The position numbers and the translations under genes are program-made. Under the pieces are notes generated by a model that ran no database searches, was not told the origin of the DNA, and saw only the letters and a list, made by a program, of their open reading frames with translations. A stretch of 64,000 bases of DNA from Prevotella sp. (GTDB lineage: Bacteria; Bacteroidota; Bacteroidia; Bacteroidales; Bacteroidaceae): assembly GCA_017548605.1 (NCBI GenBank), contig JAFYZT010000027.1:186001-250000 (forward strand), written 5' to 3'. Positions 59,030-64,000 of this stretch are shown here, in pieces (position 1 is the first letter of the stretch; the number at the start of each line of letters is the position of its first letter).

Positions 59030-60179
59030 CTTCGTATTCGAAATCCTCCAAGTCATCGACATCTTCCACATCCACATATTCGATGTCGCCATCCTCGCCT
59101 TCGGCCAGCATCTCGGCTTGGAACCGTGTCATGTCCTTGTCACGGTGGACAAGGGTATCCTCTGACATGATGCTCTGCAGTTTGTTGCTCTCGCTGTTCA
59201 GTTCACGCCAGAGCATATCTTTCAGTTCATCAAGGCCCATTCCCGTAACAGCGGAAATGAATACCACCGGCACATCGGTAGGAAGAGTTTCGTGGAGCAT
59301 CTCGATGAGCTCATCGTCGAGCAAGTCACATTTTGTCACGGCCAACACGCGGTGTTTGTCAAGCATGTCGGGGCTAAAATTCTGCAATTCCTTGAGCAGC
59401 AACTCATATTCCCTGCCAATGTCATCGGTATCACCTGGCACCATGAACAGTAACAGCGAGTTACGCTCAATATGGCGAAGAAAGCGCAGGCCGAGGCCTT
59501 TTCCCTCCGAAGCGCCCTCGATGATACCCGGAATATCGGCCATGACAAACGACTGACGCTCATGATAGGCCACGATGCCCAGCGACGGCTCCAAGGTTGT
59601 GAAAGGATAATTGGCAATCTTAGGTTTGGCACTCGACAAGGCGGAGAGCAAAGTGCTCTTTCCCGCATTTGGTAGCCCCACCAGTCCCACATCAGCCAGT
59701 AACTTGAGCTCGAGGATAACGGTCATCTCTTCCATCGGCTCACCCGGCTGTGCATAACGCGGAGCCTGATTGGTAGCTGACCTAAATTGAAAATTCCCCA
59801 GGCCGCCGCGACCGCCACGGAGAAGCATCACCACCTGCCCGTCTTTAGTTACGTCGCAAATATATTTGCCCGTCTCCGCATTGTAAACTACTGTTCCACA
59901 AGGTACGTCGATATACTCGTCCTTGCCATTGGTTCCATGTTTCTTGTCACGTCCACCGTTTCCACCATGACCAGCAAACACATGGCGTTGGTATTTCAAG
60001 TGCAGCAAGGTCCAATAATTATGGTTTCCACGCAGGTAAACATGTCCGCCACGTCCGCCGTCACCGCCGTCTGGTCCACCGTTAGGCTGGTATTTCACAT
60101 GGCGCAGGTGCATAGAACCCTTGCCGCCCTTACCTGAGCGGCAACAGATCTTCACGTAATCTACAAAATTGGATTCCAT
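59004..60179 (-). CDS. obgE: GTPase Obg/CgtA
   Basis: 391 aa. N-terminal glycine-rich Obg fold (about residues 1-158), GTPase domain with [18 protein letters not shown], the [25 protein letters not shown] switch and TKCDLL, and an acidic C-terminal tail ([21 protein letters not shown]... type). Acts in 50S ribosome assembly and stress control. Its 3' end overlaps the YfiH start. Follows hpt-adk with 59 bases of heptamer repeats in between. Confidence 0.96.
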   Translation of the reverse strand: MESNFVDYVKICCRSGKGGKGSMHLRHVKYQPNGGPDGGDGGRGGHVYLRGNHNYWTLLHLKYQRHVFAGHGGNGGRDKKHGTNGKDEYIDVPCGTVVYNAETGKYICDVTKDGQVVMLLRGGRGGLGNFQFRSATNQAPRYAQPGEPMEEMTVILELKLLADVGLVGLPNAGKSTLLSALSSAKPKIANYPFTTLEPSLGIVAYHERQSFVMADIPGIIEGASEGKGLGLRFLRHIERNSLLLFMVPGDTDDIGREYELLLKELQNFSPDMLDKHRVLAVTKCDLLDDELIEMLHETLPTDVPVVFISAVTGMGLDELKDMLWRELNSESNKLQSIMSEDTLVHRDKDMTRFQAEMLAEGEDGDIEYVDVEDVDDLEDFEYEDDDEEQSR

Positions 60180-60236
60180 TCGTCATTCATCGTTTGTCAT
60201 CGCGTCAGCGACCAGTCGTCACTCGCGACTCGTCAC
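60180..60236. repeat. GAGTGAC-type heptamers between hpt-adk and obg
   Basis: On the minus strand units resembling TGACGAG, TCGCGAG, TGACGAC, TGGTCGC, TGACGCG fill the 59-base gap. Same family as the in-frame units at 40904-40950. Confidence 0.75.
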
Positions 60237-60238
60237 TA

Positions 60239-61357
60239 TTAAACAGCCTCTACCACCTGGCAGATGTCGGCAAAGATACGGTCGAGGTCACCGAAGCCAT
60301 CAATATGCTTACGTATCCCTTCCTTCTCATACCACTCGATGAGCGGCGAGGTCTGTTTGTGGTACACATTCAGTCGTTGGCGTATGGTTTCCTCATTGTC
60401 ATCGGAACGGCCACTCATTTGACCACGCAGGAGCAAACGTTTCATCAATTCGTCCTCAGGCACATCCAATTCAATCATGGCAGCCACCTTATGTCCACGT
60501 TTGGCCAACATTTCTTTCAAAGCCTCAGCCTGTGGGATAGTGCGGGGGAAACCGTCAAAGATGACACCGGCATGTTCTGCTCCGAATGTGTCGTAAACAC
60601 TGGCCAGAATGTCAATCATCAACTCATCGGGAATGAGCTGCCCCTGGTCGATATAAGCCTTGGCTGTCTTGCCGAGTTCAGTACCTTGTTTGATTTCATT
60701 GCGAAGCACGTCGCCGGTGGAGATGTGGTTCAGCCCGTATTTCTTGATGAGCAGCTCACTCTGTGTGCCCTTGCCTGAGCCTGGCGCACCGAAAATAACA
60801 ATGTTTTTCATAATCTTCTTCTCTTTTACTAAAGTATATATATCACGCAGGTTGCGTCCTTGCTGGTCATAATCAAGGCCATAGCCCAAGATGAAGTCGC
60901 TGGGAATCTCCATGACCACATATTCAATGTCGAGCTCTACCTTCAGTTCCTTAGGTTTGAGGAGCAGTGTACAGATATGCACCGACTCGGGGTTACGTGT
61001 TCCTAACGTCTCTATCATCTTCTTCATGGTCAATCCCGACTCCACGATATCCTCGAGGATGATGATGGTGCGTCCAGACAGGTCTTCATTGATGCCTATC
61101 ACCTCCGTCACCTTACCCGTGGAGGTTGTGCCTTGGTAAGAAGCCAACTTCACGAACGAAATCTCGCATGGAATGGTGATGCGCCGTAGCAGGTCGGCGG
61201 CGAAGATGAACGCTCCATTCAACACGGCGAGGAATAATGGATTTTTGTCGGCCATGTCTTTATTGATACGGTCGGCCACTACTTGGATACGCTTGAGGAT
61301 TTCCTCCTCAGGAATAGACGTGCGGAATGTCTTGTCCTTGATTCTTACAGTACTCAT
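60239..61357 (-). CDS. Hypoxanthine phosphoribosyltransferase - adenylate kinase in one frame
   Basis: 372 aa. Residues 1-182 are a hypoxanthine-guanine PRTase (AVLNGAFIFAADLLR, PRPP motif IIILEDIVESGLTM). Residues 183-372 are a short-lid adenylate kinase: P-loop GAPGSGKGTQ (190-199), GDVLRNEIKQGT, DGFPRTIPQAEAL, RLLLRGQMSGRSDD. No stop codon separates the halves. An internal ATG at 60811 preceded by GAGAAGAAG could also start a standalone adenylate kinase of 190 aa, so both a fusion and a free kinase may be made. Fusion supports coupling of purine salvage and AMP handling. Confidence 0.9.
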   Translation of the reverse strand: MSTVRIKDKTFRTSIPEEEILKRIQVVADRINKDMADKNPLFLAVLNGAFIFAADLLRRITIPCEISFVKLASYQGTTSTGKVTEVIGINEDLSGRTIIILEDIVESGLTMKKMIETLGTRNPESVHICTLLLKPKELKVELDIEYVVMEIPSDFILGYGLDYDQQGRNLRDIYTLVKEKKIMKNIVIFGAPGSGKGTQSELLIKKYGLNHISTGDVLRNEIKQGTELGKTAKAYIDQGQLIPDELMIDILASVYDTFGAEHAGVIFDGFPRTIPQAEALKEMLAKRGHKVAAMIELDVPEDELMKRLLLRGQMSGRSDDNEETIRQRLNVYHKQTSPLIEWYEKEGIRKHIDGFGDLDRIFADICQVVEAV

Positions 61358-61513
61358 TGGATTAATTATTTAAGGCTTGAAAGTTAAAAGTGGAAAATTC
61401 ACCTTTCATCAGTGCAAAAATACTATTTTTTTTCGTTTTCCGAGATTTTGTATCATAGAATTTGTTCCCTTTTCTCTCTTTTTTCACACAATTATACTTG
61501 AATCATCAAGCTA

Positions 61514-62623
61514 TTACTCCATTTTTCCAGCCAAACGCTTGCGAACAGAGACTGGAGTAGTGGGAGCCGTAATGTCGGCGGTACGAATTTCACGCTGCTG
61601 GCCCTCAATGTCAAACTGGAGGGTTGCTCCATCAGTGCGCACATCCATCGTTACGGGAGCACCCATCACCAGTGGAAGGTTCACGTCACCATGACCAGCA
61701 GGGAAGCCGCAGAGCACGGGGATATGGTATTCTTTCAACACCTCATGAAGCATCGCCTCAACACTCTCAAATGTGAACTCGGAACCGCAGTCGGTGAACT
61801 CACCAAGCACAATGCCCTTGCAGCGGTCTAGCACGCCATTCATCTGCAGGATGCGCATCTGGCGGTCAATATTGTGCATCGATTCCTCAACCTCTTCAAC
61901 GAAGAGTATCAGGTCTTTACCCTTGGTGGCATCAGCTTGTGAGCCAAGGTTGGGCACGAAGGTACAGATGTTACCACCCACAAGCACACCGCTGGCATGG
62001 CCTTGGATATTATACTTATGTGTCGGGACCTCATAGCAAGGCACCTGTCCTAAGAGCAGGTCACGCATCAACGTACTGGTCTCATCGGTGCCTCCCTTCG
62101 CCAAAAAAGAACTCATAGTTCCGTGGACGCTCATCACTCCAGCGCGAGTGAGCAGTCCGTGCAGGGTAGTAATGTCGCTAAAGCCAACTAACCATTTTGG
62201 CGATGCTTTCATTTCAGCCAGCGACAACTGGCCAATCAGTTGGATAGTACCATAGCCGCCACGGTTGCAGATGATGGCCTTGATGGTTGGATCTTCAAGA
62301 GCCCAGCGGACATCACTCACACGCTCGTCCACAGTCCCGGCATACTGTCCGTCAACCTTCTTACCCACGTTGGGGCCGATGACGGGTTCCAATCCCCATG
62401 AGCGCAACAAGGCTGCCGTTTTCTCCACGTTTTCCATCGGGGTGAAGTATGAAGGGGAAATCAGTGCCACCTTGTCGCCCGTCTTCAGATAATCTGGTTT
62501 TACACAGTTTAGAACAACTTGTTCAGCGGGGGCTGGTGCTTTATCGTCATCATCGCTGCACGATGTCAGCATGAGGCCGCACGTCAGCATGGCGGATAGC
62601 AGCCAAATAAGATTCCTTTTCAT
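61514..62623 (-). CDS. S66 LD-carboxypeptidase-like lipoprotein
   Basis: 369 aa from ATG 62623; a longer frame reaches 62731 but passes over the promoter. Lipobox LTSC followed by SDDDDK, an acidic surface-export-like start. S66 catalytic positions: Ser149 in GFSDITTL, Glu243 in LFVEEVEES, His311 in PAGHGDVNLP. A second copy of the family in the window, but a lipoprotein rather than secreted, so probably acting on the outer face or periplasm. Own promoter at 62661-62668. Confidence 0.86.
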   Translation of the reverse strand: MKRNLIWLLSAMLTCGLMLTSCSDDDDKAPAPAEQVVLNCVKPDYLKTGDKVALISPSYFTPMENVEKTAALLRSWGLEPVIGPNVGKKVDGQYAGTVDERVSDVRWALEDPTIKAIICNRGGYGTIQLIGQLSLAEMKASPKWLVGFSDITTLHGLLTRAGVMSVHGTMSSFLAKGGTDETSTLMRDLLLGQVPCYEVPTHKYNIQGHASGVLVGGNICTFVPNLGSQADATKGKDLILFVEEVEESMHNIDRQMRILQMNGVLDRCKGIVLGEFTDCGSEFTFESVEAMLHEVLKEYHIPVLCGFPAGHGDVNLPLVMGAPVTMDVRTDGATLQFDIEGQQREIRTADITAPTTPVSVRKRLAGKME

Positions 62624-62660
62624 TTTATTTATGATAGTCTGTTTAGAATAATAATATTTG

Positions 62661-62668
62661 CAAAGATA
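62661..62668 (-). promoter_or_regulatory. Promoter box TATCTTTG for S66 lipoprotein
   Basis: TATCTTTG on the minus strand, 37 bases before the chosen start; no clear -33. Confidence 0.5.
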
Positions 62669-62738
62669 ACACAAAAAGATGAGAAAAAGAAGAAAGGCGG
62701 AAAAAACAGTCGAACTGCATGAATATTGCAAAATCGTT

Positions 62739-62768
62739 TTGCCACGTCAGCATTATTTTGTAATTTTG
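62739..62768 (+). promoter_or_regulatory. Promoter for NAD(P)HX repair gene
   Basis: TTG 62739-62741 and TAATTTTG 62761-62768, spacer 19; start at 62815. Confidence 0.65.
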
Positions 62769-62814
62769 CCGCCGTATGTACTATAGAAGCCTATAGTCTA
62801 TTAGAGGAAAGATA

Positions 62815-64000
62815 ATGAAAATACTTACAAGTATTCAGCTGCATGAGCTGGACGAATATACGATAGAGCACGAGCCCATCAAGTCTATCGACCTGATGGA
62901 ACGAGCCGCCAAAGCCATCTCACGCGCCATCAGTGAACGGTGGAACGTGCGCACGCCTATCGTTACCTTCGCCGGTCCCGGAAATAACGGCGGCGACGCG
63001 CTGGCCGTATCACGCATGTTGGCAGAACAGGGTTATAACGTAACGGTCTATCTGTTCAACACCAAGGATCACTTGTCTGAGGACTGTGCCATCAACCGCG
63101 ACCGTCTCACTTCACGCGTGAACAAATTCACGGAAGTAACACGGGGTGAGTTTGAACTGCCCACTCTCACTGCCGAGACGCTCGTTATCGACGGTCTGTT
63201 CGGCAGTGGTTTGATGAAACCGCTCTCCGGCGGTTTCGCCTCGTTGGTGAAATTCATCAATCAGACGCCCTCGACCGTAGTGAGCATCGACGTGCCGTCG
63301 GGTCTGCTGTGTGAAGACAACAGCAACAATATCCATTCTAATATTATCCGTGCTGATCTCACCCTCACGCTCCACCAAAAGAAATTGGCTTTCCTCTTTG
63401 CCGACAACCAACAATATGTGGGCAAGGTGAAGGTGCTCGACATTGGCCTGTCGAAAGAGTTTATTGAGCAGACAAACACCGAATATACCATTTTGGAAGA
63501 GCAGGATGTTCGCAAGCTCATGCAGCCACGCGACGATTTCGCCCACAAGGGTAGCATGGGTAGCGCCCTGCTTGTTGCCGGCAGCTACGGCATGGCCGGT
63601 GCCGCCATCCTGGCTGCACGTGCCTGTACACGCAGTGGCGTGGGAAAGGTGACTGTCCAGATACCATCCAACAACTATGCGGTGATGCAGATGAGCGTTC
63701 CTGAGGCATTGGTACAAATTGGCAGCGACCCCAACTACTTCGCCGAGTCAGTCGACTCCGAGCCGTTCGATGCATTGGGTATCGGTCCCGGACTGGGACA
63801 AAGCGAAAACACCGCCATCGCCTTAATAGGACAGTTGCGCCGCACGCGCTCGGCTATCGTCGTCGATGCTGACGCACTGAATATCCTGGCCAGCCATCGT
63901 GCATGGATGCAACAACTGCCCAAGGAGATCATCATGACCCCCCACCTCAAGGAGATGGAGCGTTTGGACGGCAACCGTTATAACACCGACTACGAACTGT
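62815..64000 (+). CDS. nnr: Bifunctional NAD(P)HX epimerase/dehydratase, cut by window edge
   Basis: Partial, at least 395 codons. Repairs damaged NAD(P)H hydrates. N-terminal YjeF_N epimerase: FAGPGNNGGDALAVSRML and DGLFGSGLMKPLSG, SIDVPSGL. The C-terminal carbohydrate-kinase-like dehydratase starts near residue 235 with HKGSMGSALLVAGSYGMAGAAILAA and has LGIGPGLGQSEN and TPHLKEMERL, where the window ends. Confidence 0.93.
   Translation, partial: MKILTSIQLHELDEYTIEHEPIKSIDLMERAAKAISRAISERWNVRTPIVTFAGPGNNGGDALAVSRMLAEQGYNVTVYLFNTKDHLSEDCAINRDRLTSRVNKFTEVTRGEFELPTLTAETLVIDGLFGSGLMKPLSGGFASLVKFINQTPSTVVSIDVPSGLLCEDNSNNIHSNIIRADLTLTLHQKKLAFLFADNQQYVGKVKVLDIGLSKEFIEQTNTEYTILEEQDVRKLMQPRDDFAHKGSMGSALLVAGSYGMAGAAILAARACTRSGVGKVTVQIPSNNYAVMQMSVPEALVQIGSDPNYFAESVDSEPFDALGIGPGLGQSENTAIALIGQLRRTRSAIVVDADALNILASHRAWMQQLPKEIIMTPHLKEMERLDGNRYNTDYEL

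Noticed and set aside
1-64000. Defence islands, prophage, insertion sequences, tRNA or rRNA genes
   Set aside because: None of the signature genes, cloverleaf-like segments or rRNA sequences was seen on either strand.

Overview
The window reads as chromosomal DNA of a Bacteroidales bacterium, most likely a Prevotella-like member of the Prevotellaceae. The evidence is: many Bacteroidetes-type promoters (TAnnTTTG box with TTG about 19-20 bases upstream) in front of genes; lipoproteins with acidic residues after the lipobox Cys; a C10 peptidase with a sorting-type C-terminus; DUF3857, DUF3298 and DUF4932 families; RNase Y encoded beside ZapA; and the short tandem intergenic repeats found throughout. 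I see no rRNA, tRNA, CRISPR array, phage gene or insertion sequence. The window is ordinary chromosome with several lineage-specific modules. The species assignment is inference.

Left part (1-8.8 kb). A minus-strand pair of LuxR-type regulators, one fused to a hemerythrin/ScdA-like di-iron domain, is divergent from a plus-strand cluster: outer-membrane porin, imelysin lipoprotein, di-haem DUF1111 lipoprotein and a fused CcsBA cytochrome c synthase. Together they look like an iron/redox-responsive, surface-linked iron or haem c module. A GC-rich palindromic repeat (CCCTCCC..GGGAGGG) recurs here and is translated in frame inside CcsBA.

8.8-19.1 kb. A PurF-like amidophosphoribosyltransferase lacking the N-terminal catalytic Cys, a large secreted C10 cysteine peptidase, an S66 LD-carboxypeptidase with a small secreted protein, a TM1586-type nitroreductase, and a coiled-coil/ZapA/RNase Y operon.

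19.4-35.2 kb. A short exopolysaccharide set (WcaJ-like glycosylphosphotransferase, RmlA, Wzc-like tyrosine autokinase with an 18-Tyr tail, HAD phosphatase) ending in a perfect bidirectional terminator. It is followed by a CDF transporter with a DUF3298 lipoprotein-like partner, a DUF4932 zincin-like lipoprotein, a PMCA-type Ca2+ ATPase, and a second sugar cassette (DegT aminotransferase, PglF/CapD-like dehydratase, NTP_transf_5 protein).

35.3-45.9 kb. A Tat operon (tatA-tatC) runs into a NapH/NapG-like polyferredoxin and a Tat-lipoprotein aldo/keto reductase with two ferredoxin-type clusters. Then come a hemolysin III protein, a Lys-rich repeat protein and its lipoprotein neighbour, a thioredoxin-esterase fusion, a second esterase, GrpE-like and LysM/zinc-ribbon proteins.

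46-64 kb. An SPFH/zinc-ribbon membrane operon resembling the Bacillus ydjG/ydjI module, two DUF3857 transglutaminase-like proteins, an AT-rich orphan lipoprotein, and a long minus-strand run of housekeeping genes: S66 lipoprotein, Hpt-Adk fusion, Obg, YfiH/LACC1, a YNSSGSY-repeat protein, Ptb, MaoC, two tandem deoxynucleoside kinases and a HAD phosphatase. The window ends in a truncated NAD(P)HX repair gene. The most unusual genome-level signal is a set of degenerate heptamer/octamer tandem repeats lying at stop codons and in leaders, several of which have been captured into reading frames.
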